A stretch of DNA of 64,000 bases from Camelus bactrianus (GCF_048773025.1 NC_133541.1:16255412-16319411), one strand, 5' to 3'; positions 11,956 through 25,300 are shown, counted from the first letter of the stretch. Notes: generated by a model from the letters alone, not told the origin. Made by a program: numbers and translations.

Positions 11956-14784
11956 ACAAGCAAACTGAAACCACTTCAAAAAACACCAGTTGCACTCTGT
12001 TTTTCTTTTTCAAATTAAATTTAAATCAAGTGTGCATGATTTCATTGTGGGCTATGTTATAACTACAAGCTGGACTATCAACACACTAATCATTGCCTTT
12101 CACATCCCGTTCTCCTGCAGGTCATCCAGGTCCTTCCCCATGAATGCTACGGTGACCGTTTAGTCTGCCATCTAAACATGGATGCTTTTATTAATACTTA
12201 TATTGGACCAGCAGGCATAAAGGTGACAATCCCATGAAAAGTAGAAGGTGTATTGGTCCTACCTCTCATTCTGAATATGAGCTATTATTTGCCTCCCCTT
12301 GTTAAAGACACAAATATTGCTAATTTAATGATATTTCTTTTTCTACCTCCAGTTAATTAATCCTCCCCGAATATTATAGCCAAGATTCCAAAGTGGACTT
12401 GCAATTAAATGTTATTTTGTAATAGAAAGTATTTTAAACCTATTTTTTTATGTTTGGATGTTCTGAGTTAACACTGTTGAGTCCATTTAGAGGACAAGTG
12501 ATCAAACCAAAAATGTATCTAAACATCAGCCATTTAAGTACTTTAAAAATTAAAGGTTAGTGCATTATTTGTAACTGCTTATATATTGTGGAAACATCCT
12601 GAGTGTACATTTAAAAAGCAGTTCTTCCAGGAATGTTTTTCAGAACTTTCAAAGGCTGACAGAATTCCTGCTTCAACTGGAAATTGTTAAAAAAAAAAAA
12701 AAAATCCTCTGGGATTATTGGAATGTGGAATATCTACCATTTGTGTTTTATTTTTTTGTCTCAGTTTTCCAGATGCCTTTAGTGTCTGTACGATGAAGGG
12801 CAGTTTCTAGTTGATCAACTGACATAAAATGCTTTGATTAACTTACTACTGTATTGCAATACTCCTTTGGAAATATTTTTAATTTGCTATTGAACTGAAA
12901 TGCTCTTTCAGATCTATTTTTTCCTAGAGATCAATGAAAAGTGACAAGTTTTTGAAAATAGGTAATCCACATAATTACAGAATTCAATTTGTAATAACAG
13001 AGATACACTTGCAAACACAGTAAATGATATGGAAGTGTTTACTGTGTAGAGAGGGTGGCAGCTTTTCATGATTAGATAGAATAATAATGTCATTATCAAC
13101 AGGATTGTTACAAAGATCATTACATATGCAACTATATCACAATCTGGCAAGACCCGCCCGTGAGACAGTAAACCTAACATTAAGATAAAATTTAACTGAA
13201 AATTTAAATACTGTTATATGGGGGGAAAATCATTTTATTTAAACTGTTTAGCAATCAAGTTTTTAATTTTAAAAATGTTTAAAGTTTTCAAAACCCTGTT
13301 ATGAAGAGAACTGTCAAAGTTGCATATATTTTTATATTACTCATTTAATCCTATCAAAGGATATACTTTATTATATATTACGTGACATTTACTCTATTAA
13401 GACCTTTTTTGGATCGTATTTACTCAAGAAATCCTCGGGTTCTATATCACATGCTAATGACTTAGGCAAGCTAGAGAATCTCTGTTGCTCAGTGCAAACT
13501 TGATAGAGGGAAACATGTGAAAACCATTGTGAAAAATCTCAGCGCCCATCCTTGGTTGTACAGAATAATCCTGATCTAAGAGTTCTGAGCCCCAGTATCC
13601 ACCTCTCTCTCCCCAAAGACTGAGGACGAATAATTTCCAAAGCCTTCATAACAAGCACCTTGTCAGCAGGAGGATCCCGGGGCCTCTTCAGGCTAATCTG
13701 GCAGGCGTTTGACAGTCCTGATGCTAACTAGGATCTTGGGCTTTGCAGAATGTGCAACAAAATGATTTGTGTTTCTAGTCTCTCTGCTAATACAGATGAG
13801 AAAATTCTATGGCTCAACGGGTTTTGCAAACTTTTGGCTTGCTGTCAATTACCAGACCACACTAGAGATAGCTGAGAGACAGAGAGTGGGAGAGCTTAGA
13901 TAAGTGGAGAGAAGAATCCCTTTAATTTTCTCCATCTCACTTTCTCTCTAACATGTGTGTACGTGTGTGTGTGCATACGTATTATTTTCCATAGTGTGAA
14001 ATTAAAACATTACAGACACTGTAAAATCATCATCGTAATTAGAGCCATGTAGCCGAAACTGTAACAACATGCATATCCCAGGTACACCAATTAGTTAAAT
14101 TTATATTTTTCAAAGTGGAAGTGGAGCTTTGCTTTTAATTTTAAAAATGACAGCATCATCACTTAAAAATACAGAAAAACAATTAGACAATTAGAATCTC
14201 AATTCCAAAATTGTTTTTATACATAATTTAAAAACAATTTTGCACATATGTGTGTGTGTCTGTCTGAATGGTTCACGTGCCCTTCTTGAGAAGAGAGTTT
14301 CATTTGCAAAATATTCCTAGACTTCCTTTACTCCTCATTAATTCATCCCCAAGTAAGAAGACGTAACTTGACTTGACTTGACTGGCGAGTTGGAATTTAA
14401 AAAATGCAGGAAGCGTAGGTTGGTCTATATCTCACTCTTCCTTCTTGGAACCAGCCAGTCTGCTATGAGCGTATTTTGATTCCTATCAGTCATGCTGTCA
14501 CTTTAGGGGTGAATGAGCTGTTCCTGATGGAGAGACTATTAATATTTACCACATAATTGGTAAGTCTCGGAAATATTGGAGACTCAACATTATCAAGTCA
14601 ACTTGACTACAGAAATCAGCCACTAATCAGCAATAGCAGTGTCTCTCTTATCAGAGATATACGAGATATTCTGGTCTCAATTCTGCCTCACATGTACCTT
14701 GCAATTGATTACAATCAGGGGAGGAATGAGAACAACTACTTTAAAATCAAAAGCTATTTGATGAAGTTACTCATATATATCCAC
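11956..14784. other. Unique DNA, no gene seen
   Basis: AT-rich unique sequence. It holds an A-run at about 12690-12704, a short TG patch near 13953-13972 and a small ACTTG tandem near 14366-14382. The region 13640-13760 is richer in GC but has no motif I can name. Open frames (88 codons minus at 12914-13180, 99 codons plus at 14557-14856) match nothing I know. Confidence 0.45.
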
Positions 14785-14880
14785 CCACCTCTCTTCACAG
14801 ATGAGAAAACTGAGGCACAGAGCTCTACAATAATATGTCCAAGGACATATATGTAATAAGTAGAAGAAGTCAGATTTCAT
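14785..14880 (-). repeat. MIR SINE fragment
   Basis: The plus strand reads ACAGATGAGAAAACTGAGGC followed by ACAGAG, then AATATGTCCAAGG and TAATAAGTAGAAGAAGTCAG. This is the well-known MIR core in reverse complement. The 99-codon frame that overlaps it is not a gene. Confidence 0.75.
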
Positions 14881-15254
14881 TTTTGGACATAACTTACTTC
14901 ATATAATCAATCTCCTATATGTTATATTCAATTTGTTTTCAATCATTTGACTTTATGAACAAATAATACATAACATTCTAGCTAAAGACACTTATTTAAA
15001 TCTTCCTGACTTTCACTTTGATGTTTTCAACATTACTGAAAACCACAGTTTTCCCAATAATTATTTCTTACTTATAGAGAAAATAAAAATTCTAAACTGT
15101 CTGTTTTCCAGGGCATGCCTACTACTACCATGCTTCAGTGTTTGAAAAATGCAGAAACCTTCCTCATGCATTACATGCTTCGGTGCTCAGAGGCTGTGCA
15201 TTCTTTTTGCACAGTTAGAGGCTTAATTGTTCTTAATTTGAACTCTCCAATCTG

Positions 15255-15370
15255 GGAGTCAGCAAACTTTTCTTCTGCAAAGGACCAGGTGATCATTTTG
15301 GTTTTGTGGGGCATGGTCTCAGTTGCAGCCACTAGGGACGGCCATAGACATAAATGAAAGTATATGTGAG
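15255..15370 (+). repeat. hAT-type MER transposon fragment
   Basis: The series GGGAGTCAGCAAACTTTTCT, GCAAAGGACCAG, GTTTTGTGGGGCATGGTCTC, GCAGCCACT and GCCATAGACATAAATGAA resembles an old non-autonomous DNA transposon (consensus remembered as CAGCAAACTTTTTCTGTAAA and so on). The exact family is uncertain. The open frames on both strands over this segment arise from the repeat. Confidence 0.5.
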
Positions 15371-15469
15371 GACTGTCCACTCTGGGCAGTTTACCAGCCT
15401 TGCCAGAATACTACATATGATTCAGTCTCACTTATGATCAACACACTCTCATATTGCAGACAGAACCTA

Positions 15470-15690
15470 AATCATGATGTGGTTGTTAGAAACACAGACT
15501 TTGGAACCAGAGTGTCTGCATTTATCTTGTGGTTTTATCTACAAAATGGAAATTCTAAAAGTTTCTACATCAAAGAATTGCTGCATGGATAAGAATGAAT
15601 TAATACATATGAAATAATTAGACAAATTCAGACACATAAAGGGGCTCTGTAAGTGCATGAAGCAATAAATATGATTGTAACCAATTATTA
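15470..15690 (+). repeat. MIR SINE
   Basis: Sense MIR pattern: an ACACAGACTTTGGAACCAGA head, CTACAAAATGGAAATTCTA in the middle, a GAATGAATTAATACATATGA block, then GGGGCTCTGTAAGTGC and an AATAAATA end. Diverged and non-coding. Confidence 0.6.
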
Positions 15691-16167
15691 TTATTTATTT
15701 TTCATGCTTAACATCCTGTTATCAAGTATAATGACCTGATGAGTTTGCACCAACAAGTTTCACAGATTTAATCACTTTCTATTAATTCACAGGGCTTTGC
15801 ATTTTTTAAAATCTGGTTTACACTGTAGGAGAGCAAGTACTGTTAAATCCATCATGGATAATAATTTCACAAGAAACTCAGGATTTCTGTTAGCTTTCCT
15901 CTCCCTATTTACAATAGGAACAAACTGGAATTTATAAACTTTTTATCACTGAGCCATATTTTATAGCTAATCTCCCTTGAATGTGAAGTGGTTTCATTTA
16001 TAATGACTATCTTTTCAAAGCTCTGCAGTGAGGCAGAACAGCATCAATTTTCAAGGACAGGGAGTAACAAAAACGATTAATTATTATCATGGTAATGAAC
16101 AGTCAAAATACAATATATTTAGGCTCCAAATAAAAGTGCCACTGTTACATACAATTGAGACCATCAA

Positions 16168-16201
<34 letters not shown>

Positions 16202-17711
16202 ACTGACTCTCATCAATCTATTTAGTTTTCAAAACCACAATGACAAGGTTCATTGAAGAGAGATGTAATACTTGTATTTACCAAAACATTCTTATAGAAA
16301 AAATAATCTCCTAAGAGTAGAAAATAATACTGCAGTACACAGTTTGGCATGGTAGTCGTTGCAAGACTTATGATCTGTACACTTCTAAAACTGAACGCCT
16401 TATCTGTAGGCAAATTTGATAAGTCCCGTCTTTGACCTGCTCAGTGATTCATTTGTAAAACTGGTGACATGTTTCAGAAGAATGTGCATAAACTAAAATG
16501 ACGTCAGCTGTGGCACAGCATATATTAATGAAAGGGCCTTACAACTGAAGGGTGTCTAGCCCCAGGTATACAGATGAGCCCTTAAGCGTTGCCTCCTCTC
16601 AGTGCATTTCAATTTTACTAACTTCCTAACACAGTAATACATTGATTTAACATAACAGTAAGTAACTGACTTGTTAATCCTGAGACTCGGAGTGTTCAGG
16701 CTTACACATTGCAACCCACGTAAAAATTAAATATCATATGCTATACTAATGTTTCAATCTATCAATTTACAATTTAGATTTGTGGCATATTTAGCAAAGC
16801 TATTAAATTTTCCATGTTTTAAGGTGAAATAAAATGTATGGTAATGCGTATAAAAATTAAAATACTGCTTTCTGCATGATTCTTAAAGTATGTCTCGATG
16901 ATAATTACTTAAAGAAGTTACTACTTGCAAAAATAAATCATAATAAATTCTGATTCATGTGAAGATATTAATCCAGAAATGTTATTGTCTCACTGAAAAT
17001 TTGTAGTAAAAGCCATGGGATCCATCATGTTAATTATTTAATCCATAAAAGTATTAAAATGGAAAATACCTAATGGATTGCTTTATCTTATGAATTCATT
17101 AAACATCATTGAGATGCAGTGAATTTTCTAAAAAAAATGAATATAGAGCCTCCATAATTTATGTGAAAATAATTTCAAACTTGAGTATAACTTTTCCTAC
17201 TTTCCATTTACAGCAATACCACATTATAGCTTTACAGTTTACAGTAGATTTGAATGAAGATATACTGTGAAACACTTGGACATATATGTCTCTAACATTT
17301 CAGTGACCATCTAAACACAATTATCCTTCATTCCTAATTAAAAATGGCCCATGCGCTGCTTGAACTAAAAAGTTATCCAACCGCCATGTCTGGGGGATGC
17401 CTGTGCTCCTAAAGCTGGACACCAGCTGATAATGAGATTTTCTTAGCCCATGTTCATCAAGTTTCAATTATTATTCAGGCACATAAAGAGGGAAAGCCTC
17501 AACCTGCATTACAAGGAGAACAATTTTTATCGTAGTATTTTTATTTGACTGAAGAATTTTGATTTTTTGACTAAATTACTAGTAGAGAAAGGACCAAAAG
17601 ATAATTTTCAGAAAATTAATTGTTTCATATAACTGTGTAGCCCTGAGGAGTTCCACTGAGGTGTGCTGGGAGATGGCGTATCAATGTTTTCTTTAATATT
17701 AATGGTTCCTA
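15691..17711. other. Unique DNA, possible conserved noncoding segment
   Basis: AT-rich unique DNA with a TA run at 16170-16197. The stretch 17340-17520 has more even composition, with CAGCTGATAATGAGATTTTC and TTTCAATTATTATTCAGGCA, and no repeat signature. I flag it as a possible conserved noncoding element only by appearance. Confidence 0.3.
16170..16197. repeat. (TA)n microsatellite
   Basis: About 28 bases of pure alternating A and T. Confidence 0.95.
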
Positions 17712-18181
17712 CCAGACAGAAAAAAGATAATGCAAGTCACATTTGTAATTTTAAATTTTCTAGTAACCACACTATAAAACAGGTAAAATTAATTGTGACA
17801 TTACATTTTATTTGAACAGTTAAATCCAAAGCATTATCATGTCAACATATAGGCAGTAAAAATTATTCATGAGGTAGTTTGCCTTCTGTTTTTCATACCA
17901 AGGATTCAAAAGTCCATGTACATTTTAAATTTACAGCACATTTTGATTTGAACGCTAAATTTTCAACAGTTAAAGCGAAATGTAGTCCCAGAACACAATG
18001 CCATTGTGTTTAATAGAAAGGAAAAATATTTTGCATTATTTAGGTTTATGTATTAAAATTTAAATTAATTTCAATTAAATAAAGTTAAAAATTCAGTTTC
18101 TCAGTTGCACTAACAACATTTCAAGTGTTCAGCAGACACCTCTGCCTACTATGCTATGTGCCATCCTGCTGGACAGTGTAG
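17712..18181 (+). mobile_element. MER1-type non-autonomous hAT-Charlie transposon
   Basis: A nearly full-length fossil DNA transposon of about 470 bp. It begins with text close to CAGACAG...AATGCAAGTCACATTTGTAA, continues with TTTTAAATTTTCTAGTAACC, TTATCATGTCAACATATAGG and TTTTTCATACCAAGG, then TTACAGCACATTTTGATTTG, a central segment with TGTAGTCCCAGAACACAATG, and ends ATTCAGTTTCTCAGTTGCAC then GCTGGACAGTGTAG. The order and both ends fit the MER1A/MER1B class. It has no transposase and is not mobile. The 8-bp target duplication expected of hAT elements was not evident. Confidence 0.75.
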
Positions 18182-19029
18182 GTCTAAACCAGGTAGCAGA
18201 TTGGAAAATGTGAGCCTATTTCTTGAGTAATTTATTTTTTAATAAAATGCAGCTTTAAATATACTATTTCCATGTTTATAAAGTGTATGGTCTTCTACAA
18301 TGTTTATCTCTAAAATGTGATAATGTTTACCAGAATAATGAATACATAATATAGATATCTAACTACCAATTTTTGAAGTGACTAATTCGATGATCTCTAA
18401 AAGAAGTTAGTTTAAATTTTATTAATAGAGTATTATTCAGAGATTCAGACCATGGAATGGTCACGCTCAATGAAGGTGAGAGCACGATTTCAATACTGTG
18501 ATGTGACAGCAGCAGAGAATGGAACCAAGAGCCTTGCTTTGTGTAACGGGAAGATTAGTAGGTTCTCAGAAGGTAAAAGCATGATGGCAACCAAAAAAGA
18601 TCAATTAAACAAAACTCACTGATCACAGAGTCCCTGTTTCTCCCAAACAATACAGTCATCTGATACGAACTGCGCACTTGAAGGGAGAATGAATACAAAG
18701 ATCAAGGAAACAGAAAATTAGAAATGAAATAAATGAATATTAAAGCATTTCGGTTTGCTCATCTATTACTGTTTTTCTGAATCCAATGTAACTTCTCGTT
18801 AAAAGACACCAAACTGATGATAAAATATGAAATTGATTTGTCTACATAAAGATAAAAGTACTGCGGAGAGAGCAGTTAGACCTAACAAAACAAGAGAAAA
18901 AGGAATAAATTATTGGAGGACGAATGGAATGGTTTACTCAAGCCCCAGTTAGAATTAAAAATGTGAAGGAATATACACACATGTCCTATGTTCAGTAAAT
19001 TAAGTTATATAGAGGAATGGACAATTCTG
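18182..19029. other. Unique AT-rich DNA
   Basis: Nothing recognised; no open frame worth listing. Confidence 0.5.
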
Positions 19030-19180
19030 TCATTCAAATCAAAGTCTTAATATAGACACTGAAAAGTCATTCAATCTCTCTTAACCTCAATTTCTCCTTC
19101 TGTAAAATGGGATTAACTGAATGTTAGACTATTAGGAGTAGAAATAACATAAGGCCAATCGTTCAGAGCCATTCATAAAC
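19030..19180 (+). repeat. MIR SINE fragment
   Basis: GAAAAGTCATTCAATCTCTC, TTAACCTCAATTTCTCCTTC and TGTAAAATGGGATTAACTGA form the MIR core in the sense direction. Confidence 0.65.
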
Positions 19181-19189
19181 AGTACTTCT

Positions 19190-19390
19190 GTTGAGCTCTG
19201 ACTATACATCCTTAATTATATACATACTCTCTATTCTTACATCCTTTCAGAGAGCTCACAAGGTTGAAATTACTTTCCACATTTGAGACATGAAAATCTA
19301 CCCTCAGTGGTATTAAATATAAAGTAAAATTACCTAACTAGTAAGCTGTAAAGCAGGGGTTCAAACACAGGTAGTCCAGAAACCTTGCTC
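19190..19390 (-). repeat. MIR SINE fragment
   Basis: Reverse-complement MIR: CTGTTGAGCTCTGACTATAC at the start, TCACAAGGTTGAAATTAC, GAGACATGAAAATCTACCCT, then TTACCTAACTAGTAAGCTG and GGGGTTCAAACACAGG. It lies head to head with the MIR at 19030-19180, so this is either two insertions or a local rearrangement. Confidence 0.6.
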
Positions 19391-20124
19391 TGAATTACTT
19401 TAACTTAGTGCAAACTCATATTCATGCATCAGGAGGAAATTTAATTTCATATTTATCAATCAGATCTTCCTACCCATAGCCTAAAATGAATGTATCATTG
19501 AAAACCTGCTTTGGGGTAACTGGTTACAGGGGAAGATTGGTGGTCACCGTTTTTGATAATTCAATAATACCCACTTATCCACATATTTGTGTAGATCAGT
19601 GTAGGTATTACATCCATGAGGTAAAATTACAATGCGAGTGTGAGTGATATTTACCAGATCAAGTCTATATTAACATCAGTTTTGTTGTTGTAAAGAGATA
19701 TACTACATTTGTATACATTTTTTGTAAAGGTAAATATCATGTTTTTCCTATAGAACATTCATAATCAAATTACTTGCATTCATAATGAAAGCTTTGAATA
19801 ATGGCTCATGCTTGAAATCACAGTTTCTAAAAATATAGACCTTACTGAGAATAGTCAATTAAACTCATTTTTATTTATTAGGTTATAAAGATAGAAATTA
19901 ATGTAATCGTGCCATTACTCAACTTGTTTTCTATATGCTTCTATTTATTGGCAATCTTTTGACATTGGCACCAGTAATGCCATACAAATTTTATATTTGA
20001 ACAAGTTGCAAAAATGTGGCAAGAGTAGAAGTACTGAAATAAAGAAGGTGAAAGATTACTGAAGGAGAGAAAGCCAGAGAATGGAAACTGTAGTGAATGG
20101 GTCATTTCACATGGACAGTTGAAA
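19391..20124. other. Unique AT-rich DNA
   Basis: No recognised repeat. The 62-codon minus frame at 19941-20129 is Ser/Phe/Cys-rich and unlike any family I know. Confidence 0.45.
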
Positions 20125-20245
20125 TTCATTCAACTTACTTAGCCATTATTTATCAAACAATTTCTACCTGATAGGACTGTGCTAAATTTGCTGTATGGCA
20201 CAAATCAGCTACGGTCACTGTCTGGAAATAGACTGAATTTCTTGT
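20125..20245 (-). repeat. L2 LINE fragment
   Basis: The plus strand starts ATTCATTCAACTTACTTAGC and reaches GGACTGTGCTAAATTTGCTG and TATGGCACAAATCA, the reverse complement of the L2 3' region. Diverged. Confidence 0.45.
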
Positions 20246-20639
20246 TCTAGGAGGTCATGGGACAGGAGAATGATCTCTGCTCCTTTTATAGAGGAAATGA
20301 CTTTATGGAAAGGCTAAGGAGAACAGAAACTAGAAATGGAGAAAAGTTTGTATTAGAAAAGTCTGGGAAGATACTTTGGCAACACACAATTATAGTATAG
20401 AATACAGGCAAGTGATTGGGTTTTCATTTGTATGGATTTCATAATCCAGGAGTAAATTGTGTACGAAATAAAGTATCATCAAGTTTTAAAATAAATCATT
20501 TTCACATGTTTGTTTCAAGACTCCCAGGATGGATTTTGGGGGTGGCGTGATGAAGGGACCTGAATTTCAAAAAATATTACAGCCAAGATTTACTCAACAA
20601 ATCAACAATTCTAATCTCAAATCTAGATCTACCCATTCA

Positions 20640-20885
20640 ATCAGGACTTCTGTCTCACATTTCCACACAGATGCCTCAGAGTCAACATGTCCAAAACTAA
20701 GCCCTTTATCTTCTTACTTTCCAAAACCAGCTTCCCTACAAACCTCTATTCTGTCAAAAACAAGCAAAGAAACAAAAACCAACCAATCTCTTCAATCGCA
20801 TAAACCAAAGTTTTGAGAGTCTTTTCACTTTTCAGTCATCATATCCACCCAGACAGTGCGTACTCTTCAATCACAGTGACTTTTC
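20640..20885 (+). repeat. L2 LINE fragment (5' part of a split copy)
   Basis: TCAACATGTCCAAAACTAAG followed by CCCTTTATCTTCTT, then CCAAAACCAGCTTCCC and later CATCCACCCAG, is the L2 ORF2-derived segment upstream of the one at 21575-22320. The 95-codon plus frame at 20529-20816 is produced by this decayed LINE. Confidence 0.6.
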
Positions 20886-21219
20886 AACTACGTGCCTCTT
20901 GAATTTATGTGAATTTCCCAGCAAAAAAGTTGTGATAGAATTCTGAGAGATAAAGGACAAAAGTTATAGAACGTGTGGTTTTAAAATCCTTCAGAGTGCT
21001 TGTAAATTGTCATCTATCCAGGACAATGTCATTTACAACTGTTGCCTTAAAATAGTGTTTCTGAACATGCTGACAAACAGACCAATTTTTACAGTAATTA
21101 TTGTGTTGAACTTCTGATTTAGAATACGTTTATACTTACTCTTTTTTTTTTTTTTGGATACACTTCCTCTTTAATGGTCAAAATAATTAAACTACAATTA
21201 AATGGGTGCATATCATGTA

Positions 21220-21370
21220 TACAATACACACATTTCTCATGTATTTATTTAGCAAATTTATGAGATAGGCATATATATTGCAGTAAAGCTTACAGAATGT
21301 GAACAAATTGCCTAAAATTATATAACTGATGCGTTTCAAAGTTTTCCCTTCCATTGAGACTTGTGCTTTC
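21220..21370 (-). repeat. Probable MIR SINE fragment
   Basis: TGAGATAGGCATATATATTG, CAAATTGCCTAAAATTATAT and AACTGATGCGTTTCAAAGTT resemble reverse MIR, but weakly. It lies inside the DNA that separates the two L2 pieces. Confidence 0.35.
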
Positions 21371-21574
21371 TACGTACAGTAGCATAAACGTCAGGTGGTA
21401 ACGGGTCACTATCACCGGCTCTATATCAACAGAATTTCTAAATGTTCACGTGCTGAGTTAAAATTCTCAGTTCCCATGTCTCCAGAACACCTCTTCTTTC
21501 CACCTTCCTCCATGAGGAAGGAATCTACACAGACATGTACCCAGCTGATCAAATTATATAGAACTTGATTTCTT

Positions 21575-22320
21575 TTCTCTTTTGCCCACACTCAGTCTTT
21601 CGGTAAGTTCTGATCAATCTGTCTATGAAATCTCCCAATGACCTACTTCTTTCCTCACTGGTAAGACATGAAGACAAACTCCCATTATGTATCAATTGGA
21701 CTCATTTATTTCCCTCCTAACTGGTCTACAAATGCCCAGTGATTCACCTACAAAATTCACTTGCGCATATTGGCCAGAGTGAAGCTTAAATGTATAAAAT
21801 ACACCGCATTATTCATTTGCTTAAAAACCCACATGGCCTCTCATGTGAGAGGGAAATGCTCACATCTTCCTTTGATTACGCAACTTGCTGAGCTGGCTCT
21901 GCCTAGCTTCCCCATCTTCACCTGGTACTGCTCTTTTTGTCACCTCAAATGCTCTATTTCACACACTTTCTGTTCTTAAAGCTTGCCAAGTTCTGCCTTA
22001 ACTTCATTACATTTCCACTTGCTTTTCACACGTCTGGGAAATTATTTCCTTAACTCTGTGGACAGGCTCTTCCTTGACTTTCAGCTCCCCCAACTGTGTC
22101 ATCTTCTCAGAAAGGATCTGCCAGGCTGGCCTTACTAACCATCCAAGAGCTCCACCCATTCCCTTCACGGAATATATCTCAATGCGAAACGAGCACTTTG
22201 TGTATCTGTTCATTGTCTGCCTTCCCGGTGGATTGAATGTGAACCCTACATTCAATTCTTGATCCCCAGCCTCTGGAGCAGGTCTATCAATATTTGCTGA
22301 ATTCATGGATGAAAAGTAAA
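21575..22320 (+). repeat. L2 LINE, 3' half
   Basis: A long diverged L2 stretch in the sense direction: CTCCTAACTGGTCTACAAAT (21715), GCCAGAGTGAAGCTTAAATG (21772), TTTGCTTAAAAACCCACATG (21818), a GCTCTGCCTAGCTTCCCC block (21896), TTGCCAAGTTCTGCCTTAAC, TCTTCCTTGACTTTCAGCTC and, at the end, AATATTTGCTGAATTCATGG. The reading order matches L2 ORF2 end plus 3' UTR. Open frames on both strands (72, 99 and 62 codons) are by-products. It is ancient and inactive. Confidence 0.75.
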
Positions 22321-25300
22321 TTTAATCAGGGAATAAGATTTTTTTCTGTACAGGAAAATAAGTATGTTTTTTTAAATGCCAACAAAAGCACTGCTACAAG
22401 CGTAAGTATGTATTTTAATTATAATACTCAGTACTGAGTTATTAATTTTTATACAATATTGTCAAATACAATAACAGATTCATAGATGACTTATAATAAT
22501 GGATTATCTAGTTCACAGTCTGAAACTCTGTATTTAATTTTATATTTGAAATCAATATTCCGCCTATTAGCAAAGCAAGTAACTTAAGCTTGTAAAGCTT
22601 GGACAAAGGCATATCAAAGTAACAGACGCTTGGCAGTCATAGGCGTTTTCTTCAGTTACTTAACATTCACGCAGAGTTTTCTGCTATGTGATTCACACTG
22701 CAGTAATTCCAATGAAATTTGCCTTCTAAATCTACTTCTAAGAGAAAGGGTCATTTATTTGATTTTCTCCCAATGTCTTCAAATGGTTCCTGGGGGACTT
22801 CACCGGTTAATATTTTATTATACACAAACTTTACAATGCCGCACAATGACATAGCATAAGAAAAGAAGAATAGAGTAAAAAATTAATTTTAAAGAGGTAA
22901 AGTTACTAAAATGTATTAAAAATAATTAGGGCAAGATGATGAAAAGCCATCATCTATCTGGGAATTGTTATAAAACTGCCTCTCATTGGATGTGTTTTTA
23001 TTCATATGTATTACTGCTTTTACTTCTAAAGTACTACTAATTACCATTGATGATACTCTCTGATTTTGTTGAAAAGACTGACTTGAGATAAAAAAGAAAA
23101 TTCAACACTTTCTAAACACACACACACATACACACACACACTGTGTACAGTGACCTGAAATACAGTATAAACTTTCACTGGTATTTGAAGATTTTGTCTA
23201 ATAAAACTACCATTGTGGGCCTATTTTTAAAATTCATAGTCAACATAGAAAATTGTTTTATTTTTTAATGGCTCCTAAAATAAAATATCTATTAGTTAAC
23301 CCATTCATGGTTATAATACAGCCTGATGGAATATAAAGATATTTATAAAAGAGATAAATAAGAAGTTTCAAGGAGAATTTTATATGTAACAGAACACTTT
23401 AAAAGGAAACTATGTTATCAAAGAATAATGAAAACTTAATTCATATAAAGAAGAAACAAGCAACCAACAAAACAAAGAAAAATCCAAAGAATCCAATGAA
23501 ATCAATCATCATCATTCTAGAATAAAAGTCAAGGAGATTGGATCCCCCCCCCAACTTTACTGAAGTTGTCACAAATGAGAGATGTCACAGTAGCAATTTG
23601 AAATTTGTTTTTAAATGATTATTCTGTCAAGTATTTTCCTTCAAACTGCCATGAAACCAGCAGAGAAAAATCATTTAATGAAGAAGTCAAGAGGTCATGT
23701 AGAAAAAGTGAAACAATACAACTGGTTATTAAAAATACTAGGAACTGTCAAGAATTCAATGAAGAAGTAGCACTATTATGGGTAGAGGTTCACACACACG
23801 CACTGAAGTGTCTCAGGAAGGACTAAACCTGGAGCATTATGTTCCCATTTACAGAAAAGATGGACTTGATCTTCCTGAAGGGAATGGTGACTTCTATAAG
23901 AAAATAAATCATTATGTCATCATAAAAAGTGAAAAAGGTGAATTTACAAATACACAAATGAATCTGAGTTCACCATCAGATTTAATGCAAAACAACTCTG
24001 TCCAATCTGTCCCCAAATAGAAAGATGAGTGTCAGGCAATGAAAATATTATATAATTTTACCTTTCTTTTAGGAAATCTTAAGATTTTGAAATTCAAAAA
24101 TACAATGAAAACACATGATAAAGTGATGAGGCTGGAGGGAAAGAGCAAGTTGAGGGGACCACATGCACAATGAATAGAAAGTTCCTATATTCAGAAAGGT
24201 TACACCCCTTATGAAAATCAGTCTGAGAGAATGAAAGGGAGATGAGCATTTTATTTAAGTTGTATGTATAAATAGAATAAAGTTAAATAGTCACAGACTT
24301 TGGTAGTATATTTAGTCACTAAATTATATACAAGGAAAAGCCTGTCTCAAACAAAATACAGCCCCCCAATGTGTATGTATAACAGCAGGTCACATGGTGA
24401 ACCTATTCATGTATCAAAGACTAGCATGAAAAAGTCCACTCATTTAAGTCTCCTTAGAAAGTAGAAAGTTCATAGGATGTAAAAACTTAAAGATAACTTG
24501 GAGGCAAACACTGAAATAAAAATAAATGATTTGAGGGTCGGGTAAAGGGATTCAGCTGAGAAGCATAGAAGAGAGCACAAAACAGACTGATTAATATTTT
24601 TTTAATAATGTATGTGTTATAGTGAAAGGTTATAACTGAGAAAAGTGTGACAGTCAAGAAGGGTAATGCTCACTTTTATTTTTTAGCTTCTAGTTCACAC
24701 CTTAAATGAGTCACTCAAAAGTGTGTGGATAACAAACTATTTGATTTTCAATACTCAAGGAATAAATTTACAGTTAAATAGCTAGCCTGAAAATAGAGAA
24801 ATGTCTTGAAGAATCATTGTCATTAGAGATTTTTCTTCCATGCTGTAATTTTTTGGTAGCTCATAATCCATGATGTATATTTAATAATTCTGCTGTTTTG
24901 TTGCTCTAAAGCATGTATTATGAGTATAAGAGGAAGGCTATAAACACATTTTCTTGGCAACAAAGTTCATATTGTTTCCCAGGTATTTTACTTTCCCAGA
25001 ATTATTTAATTCCTTTTTATTCATTATTAATAGCAAATATTTAGAATAAAATAAATTCAGCATATATAGGATATATGGCCCAAAACTCTAAGTATAATTA
25101 TGATATTGACACAAATATATGATCCCCAATAGTCTATTTCCATCATTCAAAACCTGAATTAGTGCGAATGTATTCCAGAACTAAATAAATGAGGTGAGAA
25201 CACATTTTGGTCTTCAGGTCTGATAAGCATAAGAAGCTACTGCTTTAGTAAACAAACTCGAGAATATGAAGCTTTTGTCATTTTATGAAAAAACTCTCTG

